DNA from: Rubrivivax sp.
GTDB lineage: Bacteria > Pseudomonadota > Gammaproteobacteria > Burkholderiales > Burkholderiaceae_C
NCBI GenBank assembly: GCA_027490215.1
Contig: JAIXYO010000007.1
Location: 62,001 to 126,000 of the forward strand
Reading direction: 5' to 3'
DNA length: 64,000 nucleotides
The position numbers and the translations under genes are program-made. Below the pieces are notes generated by a model that saw only the letters and a list, made by a program, of their open reading frames with translations, was not told the origin of the DNA and ran no database searches. This document shows positions 27,050 through 37,179 of the stretch, piece after piece; within the stretch, counting starts at the first letter, position 1; each line of letters starts with the position of its first letter.

Positions 27050-27760
27050 TCAGGCTACGGCGGTGCGCCGCGCCCGCAGACCACTGCCGATGGCATAAAC
27101 CAGCAATGCGCCGCTCACACCGGCGGCGTACTTGATCCAGCCCTCCGGTGGCAGCTTGGGCAGCAGTGGCATGACCTCGGGGTTGACCAGCGCCGGATCG
27201 CTCACGGCCATGGTGCCAGCGATCCAGCCGAGCAGCATCGCGCCCGCGGTGATGATCAGCGGGTAGCGGTCCATCAGCTTGATGACCATCTGGCTTCCCC
27301 AGACGATGATGGGGATGCTGACCAGGAGGCCGAAGATGACCAGCGGCATCGTGTGGTCGCCGCCGGCCGTTTCAGCCGCACCGGCAATGGCGATGACGTT
27401 GTCGACGCTCATCACCAGATCGGCCACGATGACCGTCTTCACGGCGCCCCACAGCTTGTCGCTGCCTTCGATGTTGGCATGCCCGTCATCGTCTTCGGGC
27501 AGCAGCAGTTTCACGCCAATCCACACCAGCAGGATCGCGCCGACGAGCTTCAGGAAGGGTATCGCCAGCAGCTGCAGCGCGAAAAAGATCAGGATCACGC
27601 GCAGCACGATGGCGCCCGCGGTGCCCCACAGGATGCCCTTGGTGCGCTGGGCCGGTGGCAGCTTGCGACAGGCCAGCGCAATCACCACCGCGTTGTCGCC
27701 GCCGAGCAGGATGTCGATCATGATGATCTGGCCGACGGCGATCCAGAACTCGGGGGTCAT
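27050..27760 (-). CDS. TerC-family membrane protein, YjbE type
   Basis: 236 residues with about seven helices. The two acidic signatures are DILLGGDNAVVIALAC and VADLVMSVDNVIAIAG, the YjbE branch of TerC, distinct from the Alx-like copy at 4944-5930. YjbE/TerC proteins are implicated in Mn2+ export. The ATG at 27760 overlaps the P450 stop (TGATG), giving translational coupling; an ATG at 27772 is possible. It sits between a P450 and a protein kinase in one tightly packed run. No riboswitch is visible here because the gene lies inside an operon. Confidence 0.87.
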   Translation of the reverse strand: MTPEFWIAVGQIIMIDILLGGDNAVVIALACRKLPPAQRTKGILWGTAGAIVLRVILIFFALQLLAIPFLKLVGAILLVWIGVKLLLPEDDDGHANIEGSDKLWGAVKTVIVADLVMSVDNVIAIAGAAETAGGDHTMPLVIFGLLVSIPIIVWGSQMVIKLMDRYPLIITAGAMLLGWIAGTMAVSDPALVNPEVMPLLPKLPPEGWIKYAAGVSGALLVYAIGSGLRARRTAVA

Positions 27761-29184
27761 CAATGCTTGCATTCGGCGTCCGGTGAAATGGCTGAGAGTG
27801 GCACCGGCAGTGTAGGTGTCGCGGTCTGCGTGTCCGCAGGCAGGCCTGAGCACTGCACCGACAGTTCGTTCAGGCCTCTGTACAAGGCGTTGCCGGTCCA
27901 GTGGGGTACAGCGGTCGGGCTCAGCGCCAGGTCGGGCCAGCGTTCAAGCACCTGCGCGAAAACCGACTGCGCTTCCATCAAGGTCAGCGCGGCGCCTATG
28001 CACACATGCGGGCCCTGCCCGAAGGCCAGCGGCGGCGCAGTGCGGCGGGTGATGTCCAGTGCGTCGGGCCGCTCGTGGCGCGTCGGGTCGCGGTTGGCGG
28101 CGCCGATGAGCGCAACGACCAGTTCGCCACGGCGCAATGCCTGGCCGTGCAGCACCAGGTCCGTCGCCACTCGGCGCCCGGTGTATTGCACCGGGCTGTC
28201 GTAGCGCAGCAGTTCGCGCACTGCGCCGGGCAGCAGCGTCCGGTCGTGCTGCAACTGGCGCCACTGGTCTGGATGCGACAGCAATGTGCGCAGGCCGTTG
28301 GCCAGCAGATGACGCGTGGTTTCATGGCCGGCAAACAGCAGCATCACGCACTGCGCCAGCAACTCGGCGCTGCCGCGGATCTGACCAGTGCGCTCGGCCT
28401 GCAGCAGGCGGCCGATCACATCGTCGCGTGGCTCAGCCCCACCGGCCAGCGCTGCGCGGCGCCGCGCCAGCAGCCCGTCGAAATGTCGGGCCATCGCGAG
28501 AAGCGCGGTCTGAGCGCTCAGGGCCTGCTGGCGGTTCGGCGCCGGAGCACCCACGAACTGAGCAAGCTCGTCGGACCAGGCCACGACATCGGCCGGGGCA
28601 TCGCCCTCGCCTTCGTCCAGGCCCATCAACATGCCGATCACCTGGGCCGGCAGCGGGCGCGCCAACGCGCTGACGAAATCGAACGGCGAGTCGCTGTCGA
28701 TGGCCGCCAGCCGCTCGGCCACTGCCCTCTCGATGCGCGGCGCCAGACGCTGAAGATCGGACGGGCGGAATGCGGCCGACATCACCTGGCGCACGCGGGT
28801 GTGGTCCGGCGCGTCGAGGAAGATCATCGCCCGGGCAAACAGCCGTTGGAAGCCGCTCAGCTCGGAACGGGCTTTGCGGCGATTCGTGTGCGCCTCGTCT
28901 GCCGGATGCATGACCCAACCGCCGGTGCGCTGCGCCGAGAAGCGCGCATCGCGCAGCACCAGTTCGACATCGGCATGGCGCGAGACCAGCCAGGCGCCGC
29001 CGAAGAACTCATCGCTCCAGGCCAGCGGCGCGGCGTCGCGAAGAGCACGATAGGTCGGGTAAGGATCGCGCAGGAACTCTGGGTCGAGCATCTCGCGCCC
29101 GAGCACCTCCCGGGCGTCAAGCGATCTGGGGATCGAGGCGCCGGGCGGCGCAGGAACCGCCGACGCCCGGCGCCTGTCGGGCAT
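27760..29184 (-). CDS. Cytochrome P450
   Basis: 474 residues. Oxygen-activation helix AGHETT (285-290), ExxR as ELLR (324-327) and the heme loop FGQGPHVCIG with the thiolate ligand Cys395 are intact. It is a soluble class I-type bacterial enzyme, so it needs a ferredoxin and reductase; none is encoded nearby. The substrate is unknown. The ATG at 29184 overlaps the sucD stop as TGATG, an unexpected physical link between a TCA-cycle operon and a P450. The C-terminal ~35 residues after the core (LPADTQTATPTLPVP) are low-complexity. Confidence 0.95.
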   Translation of the reverse strand: MPDRRRASAVPAPPGASIPRSLDAREVLGREMLDPEFLRDPYPTYRALRDAAPLAWSDEFFGGAWLVSRHADVELVLRDARFSAQRTGGWVMHPADEAHTNRRKARSELSGFQRLFARAMIFLDAPDHTRVRQVMSAAFRPSDLQRLAPRIERAVAERLAAIDSDSPFDFVSALARPLPAQVIGMLMGLDEGEGDAPADVVAWSDELAQFVGAPAPNRQQALSAQTALLAMARHFDGLLARRRAALAGGAEPRDDVIGRLLQAERTGQIRGSAELLAQCVMLLFAGHETTRHLLANGLRTLLSHPDQWRQLQHDRTLLPGAVRELLRYDSPVQYTGRRVATDLVLHGQALRRGELVVALIGAANRDPTRHERPDALDITRRTAPPLAFGQGPHVCIGAALTLMEAQSVFAQVLERWPDLALSPTAVPHWTGNALYRGLNELSVQCSGLPADTQTATPTLPVPLSAISPDAECKH

Positions 29185-30077
29185 CAGAGCAGCTTCTTCA
29201 GCAGCTTGCCCATCTCGGACGGGTTGCGCGTCACGGTGAAGCCGCTGGCTTCCATCACCGCGAGCTTCGCATCGGCCGTGTCAGCCCCGCCCGAGATCAG
29301 CGCACCGGCATGGCCCATGCGCTTGCCTGCAGGGGCCGTCACGCCCGCGATGAATCCGACGATCGGCTTCTTCATGTTGGCCTTGCACCAGACGGCGGCT
29401 TCGGCCTCGTCGGGGCCGCCGATCTCGCCGATCATGATCACCGCATCGGTGTCCGGGTCGTCATTGAACAGCCGCATGATGTCGATGTGCTTGAGCCCGT
29501 TGATCGGGTCACCGCCGATGCCCACCGCGCTGGACTGGCCGAGACCGATCTCGGTGAGCTGCGCGACGGCTTCGTAGGTCAGCGTGCCGGAGCGGCTGAC
29601 CACGCCGATGCGGCCCTTGCGGTGGATGTGACCCGGCATGATGCCGATCTTGATTTCTTCCGGCGTGATCAGGCCGGGGCAGTTGGGGCCCAGCAGCAGC
29701 GTCTTCTTGCCGCCCTTGGCCTCCTTCTGGATCATCTTGTTGCGCACTTCCAGCATGTCGCGCACGGGGATGCCTTCGGTGATGCAGATGGCCAGATCGA
29801 GATCGGCCTCGACCGCTTCCCAGATGGCGGCTGCAGCGCCCGCGGGCGGCACGTAGATCACGCTGACGGTGGCGCCGGTGTTCTTGGCGGCGTCCTTGAC
29901 GCTGGCGTAGATCGGGATGCCCTCGAAGTCTTCGCCGGCCTTTTTCGGGTTGACGCCGGCGACGAAGCAGTTCTGGCCGTTGGCGTAGTCGCGGCACATG
30001 CGGGTGTGGAACTGGCCCGTCTTGCCGGTGATTCCCTGCGTGATGACCTTGGTGTCTTTGTTGATCAGGATGCTCAT
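29184..30077 (-). CDS. sucD: Succinyl-CoA synthetase, alpha subunit
   Basis: 297 residues. [20 protein letters not shown] starts the CoA-binding Rossmann domain; [10 protein letters not shown] and the phosphohistidine loop [10 protein letters not shown] are typical. With SucC it makes succinyl-CoA from succinate, CoA and ATP, or the reverse with substrate-level phosphorylation. It follows sucC by 25 bases and overlaps the P450 start by one base. Confidence 0.97.
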   Translation of the reverse strand: MSILINKDTKVITQGITGKTGQFHTRMCRDYANGQNCFVAGVNPKKAGEDFEGIPIYASVKDAAKNTGATVSVIYVPPAGAAAAIWEAVEADLDLAICITEGIPVRDMLEVRNKMIQKEAKGGKKTLLLGPNCPGLITPEEIKIGIMPGHIHRKGRIGVVSRSGTLTYEAVAQLTEIGLGQSSAVGIGGDPINGLKHIDIMRLFNDDPDTDAVIMIGEIGGPDEAEAAVWCKANMKKPIVGFIAGVTAPAGKRMGHAGALISGGADTADAKLAVMEASGFTVTRNPSEMGKLLKKLL

Positions 30078-30102
30078 GTGTGTGTCCTTGGTCTCGGGGC
30101 GC

Positions 30103-31263
30103 TTACTTCAACGCGGCCATCACGGCCTGGGCGGCATCGGCCATCGAATCGGCGCTGATGATGGGCAGGCCCGAGTCCTTCAGCATCTTCTTGCCGATGT
30201 CTTCGTTGGTGCCCTTCATCCGCACGACCAGCGGCACGGTGAGGTTGACCGCCTTGCAGGCCGCGATGACGCCTTCGGCGATGGTGTCGCAGCGCATGAT
30301 GCCGCCGAAGATGTTGACCAGGATGGCCTTGACCTTCGGATTGCCCAGCATGATCTTGAAGGCTTCGGTCACCTTCTCGGCGGTCGCGCCGCCTCCTACG
30401 TCGAGGAAGTTGGCTGGCTCGGCGCCGAACAGCTTGATGGTGTCCATCGTCGCCATGGCGAGACCGGCGCCATTGACCAGGCAGCCGATGTTGCCGTCGA
30501 GCTGGATGTAGGCAAGGTCGAACTTGCTGGCCTCGATCTCGGCCGGGTCTTCTTCATCGAGGTCGCGGTAGGCGACGATCTCGGGGTGCCGGAACAGCGC
30601 GTTGCTGTCGAAGTTGAACTTCGCGTCCAGCGCGATCAGGTTGCCCTTGCTGTCGCAGTTCAGTGGATTGATCTCGACCAGCGAGGCGTCCGTTTCCATG
30701 TAGCAGCGGTACAGGTTCTGGAACAGCGTCACGGCCTGGGCGTGCGAGCCCTCGGCCAGGCCGACGGCGATGGCCACTTTCTTGGCTTGCGCGTCGGTCA
30801 TGCCGACCAGAGGATCGATCAGTTCAGTGACGATCTTCTCGGGGGTGTCGTGCGCGACCTGCTCGATGTCCATGCCGCCCTCGCTCGACGCGATCATCGC
30901 GACCTTCTGCGACGCGCGGTCGGTCACGAGCGACACGTAGAGCTCTTTCTTGATGTCCGCGCCATCCTCGATGTACAGGCGGCGCACCTTCTGGCCTTCG
31001 GGGCCGGTCTGGTGTGTCTTCAGTTGCATGCCGAGGATTTCGCCCGACAGCTTCTTCACATCGTCGAGCGAGCGGGCCAACTTCACGCCACCGCCCTTGC
31101 CTCGGCCACCCGCATGAATCTGCGCTTTCACCACCCAGACCGGGCCGCCCAGCTTTTGTGCGGCTTCGAGCGCCTCGTGGACGCTGAACGCCGGATAGCC
31201 CTTCGGCACCGGGATGCCATAACGGCTCAGCAATTCTTTGCCTTGATATTCATGGATTTTCAT
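30103..31263 (-). CDS. sucC: Succinyl-CoA synthetase, beta subunit
   Basis: 386 residues, the family's standard length. [17 protein letters not shown] is the typical start, the ATP-grasp domain has [17 protein letters not shown], and the C-terminal flavodoxin-like domain has [13 protein letters not shown]. It forms the alpha/beta enzyme with SucD. The 280-base gap to recX upstream holds palindromic sequences near 31292-31333 and a long inverted repeat at 31424-31468; the promoter must lie there. Confidence 0.97.
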   Translation of the reverse strand: MKIHEYQGKELLSRYGIPVPKGYPAFSVHEALEAAQKLGGPVWVVKAQIHAGGRGKGGGVKLARSLDDVKKLSGEILGMQLKTHQTGPEGQKVRRLYIEDGADIKKELYVSLVTDRASQKVAMIASSEGGMDIEQVAHDTPEKIVTELIDPLVGMTDAQAKKVAIAVGLAEGSHAQAVTLFQNLYRCYMETDASLVEINPLNCDSKGNLIALDAKFNFDSNALFRHPEIVAYRDLDEEDPAEIEASKFDLAYIQLDGNIGCLVNGAGLAMATMDTIKLFGAEPANFLDVGGGATAEKVTEAFKIMLGNPKVKAILVNIFGGIMRCDTIAEGVIAACKAVNLTVPLVVRMKGTNEDIGKKMLKDSGLPIISADSMADAAQAVMAALK

Positions 31264-31291
31264 TCGGGGTCTTTCTGACAGAGAAGAGATC

Positions 31292-31333
31292 AGCCGAAAT
31301 TATCGGCGCAAGCGAGGGATATCCCGATATCGG
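31292..31333. repeat. Clustered short palindromes upstream of sucC
   Basis: Within 70 bases of the sucC start lie GCCGA-AATTA-TCGGC (31292-31306) and two overlapping 10-base palindromes, GGGATATCCC (31316-31325) and CCGATATCGG (31324-31333). They may be binding sites of a regulator of the suc operon. No regulator is assigned. Confidence 0.4.
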
Positions 31334-31423
31334 CCTGAACTGGCTCTCCAAACGGGCGATTCGAGGATTTTCGGGGACTTACCTGACAACGACCTGTACG
31401 GGAAGCTTGCACGGAGTGCTTGC

Positions 31424-31468
31424 GAGGGCGTGGGGTGACCAGCTCCGCTTGTGTCCCCCCACGCCCTC
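31424..31468. repeat. 12-bp inverted repeat between recX and sucC
   Basis: Perfect arms GAGGGCGTGGGG (31424-31435) and CCCCACGCCCTC (31457-31468) around a 21-base spacer. There is no T-run on either strand, so it is a stable hairpin of unknown role, possibly a transcription barrier or mRNA end-stabiliser after recX. Confidence 0.6.
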
Positions 31469-31543
31469 GACAGCCGGCACCGTTGTCGCATGCAAAGGTG
31501 TTCTAAACCCCGGAACGCTTCGGTGGTTGTTGGAGCGCTGGCG

Positions 31544-32041
31544 TCAATCGTCGTCGTGATCGGCAGTTCCACGCAAAACCTGCCAGACCACCTCGGCCGA
31601 AAACCCCCGCCCGGCCAGAAATCGGGCCTGTCTCGCGCGGTCGGCTGGCGTGGCGGGCGGTGAGCCGAACTTGCGCTGCTGAACTTCGCGAGCACGCGCT
31701 TTTTCGCTGTCGCGCAACTCGCTGACGATCGCCGGCGTGAGTTCGACGCCGTGCTGTGACAGCTCCTGATGGATCCGCAGGTTGCCGAAGCGCGATGCAC
31801 GCGCATGAACTCGGCTTTCGACGAAACGTTCGTCGCTCAGGTAGCGGTGGGCTTGCAGCCAATCGAGCACGGACTCGACCTCGGCGTGGCCGTCAGCCGG
31901 CAGGCCTTGTGCGCCCGTGTCGTCGCGGCGGGCGTCTTCACGCAAGCGCCGCAGCAGCTTGCGGCGCAACTCCAGGCGGCTGTGCTCGCGTTGCGCAAGC
32001 CATTGAAGCGCACGGCCCTTCAGTGACAGCCGTGGCTTCAT
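31544..32041 (-). CDS. recX: RecX regulatory protein
   Basis: 165 residues, a normal RecX length. The three-helix repeats are visible (ALQWLAQREHSRLELRRKL at the start, YLSDERFVESRVHARASRFGN in the middle). RecX binds RecA filaments and limits their extension. It lies 49 bases after recA on the same strand, the conserved recA-recX arrangement, and is presumably expressed by read-through during the SOS response. Confidence 0.93.
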   Translation of the reverse strand: MKPRLSLKGRALQWLAQREHSRLELRRKLLRRLREDARRDDTGAQGLPADGHAEVESVLDWLQAHRYLSDERFVESRVHARASRFGNLRIHQELSQHGVELTPAIVSELRDSEKARAREVQQRKFGSPPATPADRARQARFLAGRGFSAEVVWQVLRGTADHDDD

Positions 32042-32090
32042 CGTGGCAGGTGCGCGGTCGCCACGCGCCGAGGAGTTGCGTCAACGCGGA

Positions 32091-33167
<1,077 letters not shown>

Positions 33168-33204
33168 GGGGTTCTCCGGAGTGACGGATGGATTATTGCA
33201 AAAG

Positions 33205-33220
33205 CTGGATGTCTGTACAG
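33205..33220. promoter_or_regulatory. LexA-type SOS box upstream of recA
   Basis: CTGGATGTCTGTACAG has the CTG-N10-CAG form of proteobacterial LexA operators. It lies 38 bases before the recA start, where a repressor would block the promoter. The inner ten bases are only partly palindromic. Confidence 0.8.
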
Positions 33221-33389
33221 TAGTTTAGCGGCGATTTTTTGAATGAATGCCGCTCTTAGGGGGTGGCTGACCGGCGGCGAGCTACGGGTATACAGCCATG
33301 CCGGGTCGCTTCTTGGCACGGAGGTCGAACCCTAAACTGGCTTGTCACGCCGGCCGCTGCGTTGCCGGGTCAGCCGAAAGGACACAGGG

Positions 33390-34061
33390 ATGCGGGTTTT
33401 GATCGCCGAAGACGACCAGGTGCTGGCCGACGGCCTGCTTCGCTCGCTGCGCAGTGCGGGCTACGCGGTCGATCAGGTCAACAACGGCAGTGAAGCGGAT
33501 GCGGCACTGACTTCGCACGAGTTCGACATGGTGATCCTCGACCTCGGGCTTCCCAAGGTGCATGGCCTGGAGGTGCTGCGCAAGCTGCGCGCACGCGGCT
33601 CGAATGTGCCGGTGCTGATCCTGACGGCGGCAGACAGCATCGAGCAGCGCGTCAAGGGCCTGGACCTCGGCGCCGACGACTACATGGCCAAGCCCTTCTC
33701 CCTGCAGGAGCTGGAGGCCCGTGTACGCGCGCTGACGCGCCGTGGCCTGGGAACCGCCTCGAGCATGATCAAGCACGGGCCGCTGACCTTCGACGCCACC
33801 GGACGCGTGGCCTACATCAACGACCAGGTGCTCGAATTGTCGGCACGCGAGATCAGCCTGCTGGAAGTGCTGCTGCAGCGCGCCGGGCGGCTGGTCAGCA
33901 AGGACCAGCTGGTCGAACATCTGTGCGAATGGGGCGAAGAGGTCAGCAACAACGCGATCGAGGTGTACATCCACCGCCTGCGCAAGAAGATCGAGCAGGG
34001 CCCGGTGCGCATCGCCACCGTGCGGGGGCTGGGCTACTGCCTGGAGAAAATCTCGACCTGA
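33390..34061 (+). CDS. OmpR/PhoB-family response regulator (TctD/QseB-like)
   Basis: 223 residues. The receiver domain has the acidic pocket E7-D8-D9, phosphoacceptor Asp51 (VILDLGLPKVHG) and the conserved Lys in YMAKPFS. The C-terminal winged helix (about 128-220) ends in VYIHRLRKKI and VRGLGYCL. The start at 33390 has AAAGGA upstream; the 16 additional upstream codons are rejected. It lies 16 bases before the sensor kinase gene. Its targets are not known; by family it may control uptake of a substrate related to the adjacent peptidase. Confidence 0.92.
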   Translation: MRVLIAEDDQVLADGLLRSLRSAGYAVDQVNNGSEADAALTSHEFDMVILDLGLPKVHGLEVLRKLRARGSNVPVLILTAADSIEQRVKGLDLGADDYMAKPFSLQELEARVRALTRRGLGTASSMIKHGPLTFDATGRVAYINDQVLELSAREISLLEVLLQRAGRLVSKDQLVEHLCEWGEEVSNNAIEVYIHRLRKKIEQGPVRIATVRGLGYCLEKIST

Positions 34062-34077
34062 GAAGCTGCGCCCTTCC

Positions 34078-35646
34078 ATGGCCAAAACCCCACGCGAGCA
34101 ACGTTCCCTCTTCGGCGAGATCCTCGACTGGATGCTCGCGCCCTTGCTGGTGCTGTGGCCGATGAGCGTGGTACTGACCTGGCTGGTGGCTCAAGGCATC
34201 GCCAACCAGCCTTACGACCGCGAGCTGGCCGACATGGTGCGGGTGCTGTCCAAGCAGGTCGCGATCACGGCGACACCGGGCGCCGCCACCGCCGTCTTCA
34301 CGCTGCCCGCCGGCGCTTCGGAGATCCTGCGTGCCGACGAGGCCGACGATGTGTTCTATCAGGTGCTCGGGCTGCGTGGTGAATACCTCAGCGGCGACCG
34401 GGCTCTGGCGGTGCCGCAGGAAGAAGACCGTGCACCGCCCGGCGAGTTGCGCTACCGCGATGACACGATCCACGACGAAAGCGTGCGTGTGGCTTATCTG
34501 TGGGTCGATGTGCCGGGGCGCCCGGGCGATGCGGCGCCGCTGGTGCAGGTGGCCGAGACGCTGGGCAAACGATCCCGGCTGGCCACCGAGATCATCAAGG
34601 GCGTGATCCTGCCGCAGTTCGTCATCCTGCCGCTGGCGGTGCTGCTGGTGTGGCTGGCCCTGGTGCGCGGCATCGCGCCGCTCAACGAACTGCAGCAACG
34701 CATCCGCAAGCGCGAGAGCAGCGATCTGAGCCCGATCGACGAACGCGATGCACCGGAAGAGGTGTCGCCGCTTGTTCGCGCCATCAATGACCTGCTGGCG
34801 CGGCTCGACCGCTCGATGGGCTCGCAAAAGCGCTTCCTGTCGGACGCGGCACACCAGTTGAAGACGCCGCTGGCCGGACTGCGCATGCAAGCCGAGCTGG
34901 CGCAGCGCGACATCGACGCTGGCCGGAGCGAGCCAGCGGACATCAAGCGTTCGCTGCGACAGATCGCGCTCTCCAGCGAGCGCGCTGCGCACATGGTCAA
35001 CCAGCTGCTGTCGATGGCACGGTCTGAAGACCGGGACCACACGATCGCGCTGGTGCCGGTCGATCTGGCGGAGCTGGCCGTCGAGACGGTGCAGGACTTC
35101 GTGCCACGGGCCCTCGAGAAGCGCATCGACCTGGGTTACGAAGGCCCGGAGGCTGCCACGCCGGAGGGTGGTGTGGCGAGCGCATCCGTCGGCCTGAAGG
35201 TCTGGGGCCACCGGATGCTGCTGGGCGAGCTGATCCGCAACCTGGTCGACAACGCGCTGCACTACACGCCGACCGGCGGCGTGGTCACGGTGCGGGTGAT
35301 CGACGACCCGTTCGGTCAGACGGTGACGATCCAGGTCGAGGACTCCGGGCCGGGCATCCCGCTGGCCGAGCGCGAGCAGGTGTTCCGCCCGTTCTACCGG
35401 CTGCTTGGGACGCAGGTCGACGGATCCGGGCTTGGGCTGGCGATCGTGCGCCAGATTGCCACCCAGCACAGTGCCGAGCTGCTGATCGCCGACGCCGACC
35501 TGCCACCTCGCGAACCCCCGGGCGACCCGGCCGATGCCGCCTTCGGTCCAGGCGTGCGATTCACCCTGCGCTTTGCTGCGGTACGTGAGGTACCTGCAGA
35601 CGATGGCGCTCCTACACTGGCCGGGAATGTCCCTGGAGAGCGCTGA
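34078..35646 (+). CDS. Sensor histidine kinase, TctE-like
   Basis: 522 residues. A first transmembrane helix (about 20-40), an extracytoplasmic 2CSK_N-type sensor region to ~170, and a second helix (LPQFVILPLAVLLVWLALV) precede the HAMP-like linker. The H-box is FLSDAAHQLKTPLAG with His259; the ATPase domain has the N-box ELIRNLVDNALHYT and G-boxes EDSGPGIP and GSGLGLAI. It phosphorylates the adjacent regulator. The stop overlaps the next gene's ATG (TGATG), coupling the system to the M20 peptidase. TctE relatives sense tricarboxylates; the ligand here is unknown. Confidence 0.92.
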   Translation: MAKTPREQRSLFGEILDWMLAPLLVLWPMSVVLTWLVAQGIANQPYDRELADMVRVLSKQVAITATPGAATAVFTLPAGASEILRADEADDVFYQVLGLRGEYLSGDRALAVPQEEDRAPPGELRYRDDTIHDESVRVAYLWVDVPGRPGDAAPLVQVAETLGKRSRLATEIIKGVILPQFVILPLAVLLVWLALVRGIAPLNELQQRIRKRESSDLSPIDERDAPEEVSPLVRAINDLLARLDRSMGSQKRFLSDAAHQLKTPLAGLRMQAELAQRDIDAGRSEPADIKRSLRQIALSSERAAHMVNQLLSMARSEDRDHTIALVPVDLAELAVETVQDFVPRALEKRIDLGYEGPEAATPEGGVASASVGLKVWGHRMLLGELIRNLVDNALHYTPTGGVVTVRVIDDPFGQTVTIQVEDSGPGIPLAEREQVFRPFYRLLGTQVDGSGLGLAIVRQIATQHSAELLIADADLPPREPPGDPADAAFGPGVRFTLRFAAVREVPADDGAPTLAGNVPGER

Positions 35647-37178
35647 TGAATGCCCGCGACCCCTTGTTGCCCCCGCCCCCACCCGAGGCGCCTCACCACG
35701 CCGCAGCCATCGCCGCGTTCTGCGACCGTACCTGGGACGAGGCCATCGTGCCGGCACTGATCGACTACATCGCGATCCCGGCGAAGAGCCCTCTGTTTGA
35801 TGCCGACTGGCAGTCCCATGGCCACATCGAACGCGTGATTCGCGATGCGGCGCAATGGGTCGAGCGGCAGCCGGTGGCCGGACTCAAGCTCGAAGTGGTA
35901 CGCCTGCCGGGCCGCACGCCAGTGATCTTTTTCGACGTGCCGGCGACCTGCCCAGGCGGCAATGCGAGCGACGCGCCCACGGTGCTGATGTACGGCCACC
36001 TCGACAAGCAGCCCGAGTTCAGCGGCTGGCGCAACGACCTCGGCCCGTGGACTCCAAAGCTGGAGAGCGGCCTGCTTTACGGCCGCGGCGGCGCCGATGA
36101 TGGCTATGCCGTCTACGCCTCGTTGACCGCGATCATGGCGCTCGATGCACAGGGCATCCCGCGCCCGCGCTGCGTCGGTCTGATCGAGAGCTGCGAGGAA
36201 AGCGGCTCGTTCGACCTGCCGGCCTACATCGATGCATTGAAGCCGCAACTCGGCCGCGTCGGCCTGGTGGTGTGCCTGGACAGTGGCGCCGGCAACTACG
36301 ACCAGCTGTGGCTGACCACCAGCCTGCGCGGCATGGTCAGCGGTGTGCTGAAGGTCGAGGTGCTGACCGAGGGCGTGCACTCGGGCGATTCGAGCGGCCT
36401 GGTGCCGTCGAGCTTTCGCATCCTGCGTCAGGTGCTCGACCGGCTGGAAGACTCGAAGACCGGCGAGTTGCTGCCGGCGAGCTTCCACTGCGAGATCCCG
36501 GCCGACCGCGTCGACCAGGCCCGGGCCACCGCGCTGGCCCTTGGCGACGAGGTGTGGAAGCGCTTTCCATGGGCCTGTGGTGCGGATGGCGGACCCAGCT
36601 TGCCCACCACCAGTGACCCGTTCGAGGCGCTGATCCGCCGCACCTGGAAACCGACGCTCAGCGTCACCGGTGCCGACGGCTTTCCCGAGATGCACAGCGC
36701 TGGCAATGTGCTGCGGCCCTACACCGCATTCAAGCTCAGCCTGCGCCTGCCGCCGCTCGTGGATGGCAACGAGGCCGCCGCCAAGCTGAAGGCGCTGCTC
36801 GAAGACAACGCGCCTTACAACGCGAAGGTGACTTTCAGTGCCGATGGTCGATCGGGCGGTGGCGGTGGGGGTCGCCCCTCCGGGGCGACAGGCTGGAACG
36901 CGCCGACGCTGGCGCCCTGGCTCGAGGAGGCACTGAACAGCGCCTCGCAAAACCACTTCGGCGAGCCGTGCGGTTACATCGGCCAGGGCGGCACGATCCC
37001 GCTGATGAGCCTGTTGCAGCGCGGCTTCCCTGCTGCGCAGATGATGGTGTGCGGCGTGCTCGGCCCGAAGAGCAATGCTCACGGGCCGAACGAATTTCTG
37101 CATGTGCCTTACGGCAAGAAGCTGACGGCGGCCGTCGCGCAGGTGATTGCAGCCGCGGCGCCGCCCCAGCCAGCCTGA
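35646..37178 (+). CDS. M20-family metallopeptidase (dipeptidase/carboxypeptidase type)
   Basis: 510 residues. The zinc-site motifs are MYGHLDKQP, GRGGADDGYA and ESCEESGS, in the order expected for M20 enzymes, with a dimerisation domain between (VHSGDSSGLVPSSF). It probably hydrolyses dipeptides or N-acyl amino acids in the cytoplasm. Near residue 403-420 there is an unusual Gly-rich insert (SGGGGGGRPSGATG) coded by a short inverted repeat at 36871-36889. One base separates its stop from the convergent amidase stop. It is coupled to the upstream sensor kinase by an overlapping stop and start. Confidence 0.9.
   Translation: MNARDPLLPPPPPEAPHHAAAIAAFCDRTWDEAIVPALIDYIAIPAKSPLFDADWQSHGHIERVIRDAAQWVERQPVAGLKLEVVRLPGRTPVIFFDVPATCPGGNASDAPTVLMYGHLDKQPEFSGWRNDLGPWTPKLESGLLYGRGGADDGYAVYASLTAIMALDAQGIPRPRCVGLIESCEESGSFDLPAYIDALKPQLGRVGLVVCLDSGAGNYDQLWLTTSLRGMVSGVLKVEVLTEGVHSGDSSGLVPSSFRILRQVLDRLEDSKTGELLPASFHCEIPADRVDQARATALALGDEVWKRFPWACGADGGPSLPTTSDPFEALIRRTWKPTLSVTGADGFPEMHSAGNVLRPYTAFKLSLRLPPLVDGNEAAAKLKALLEDNAPYNAKVTFSADGRSGGGGGGRPSGATGWNAPTLAPWLEEALNSASQNHFGEPCGYIGQGGTIPLMSLLQRGFPAAQMMVCGVLGPKSNAHGPNEFLHVPYGKKLTAAVAQVIAAAAPPQPA
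36871..36889. repeat. Short inverted repeat inside the M20 peptidase gene
   Basis: Perfect 8-base arms GTCGCCCC and GGGGCGAC with a TCC loop, in frame within a Gly-rich stretch. It resembles a small REP-like insertion tolerated in a surface loop. Confidence 0.5.
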
Positions 37179-37179
37179 A

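Noticed and set aside
31424-31468. Rho-independent terminator after recX
   Set aside because: Stable stem but no T-run on either strand; listed only as an inverted repeat.
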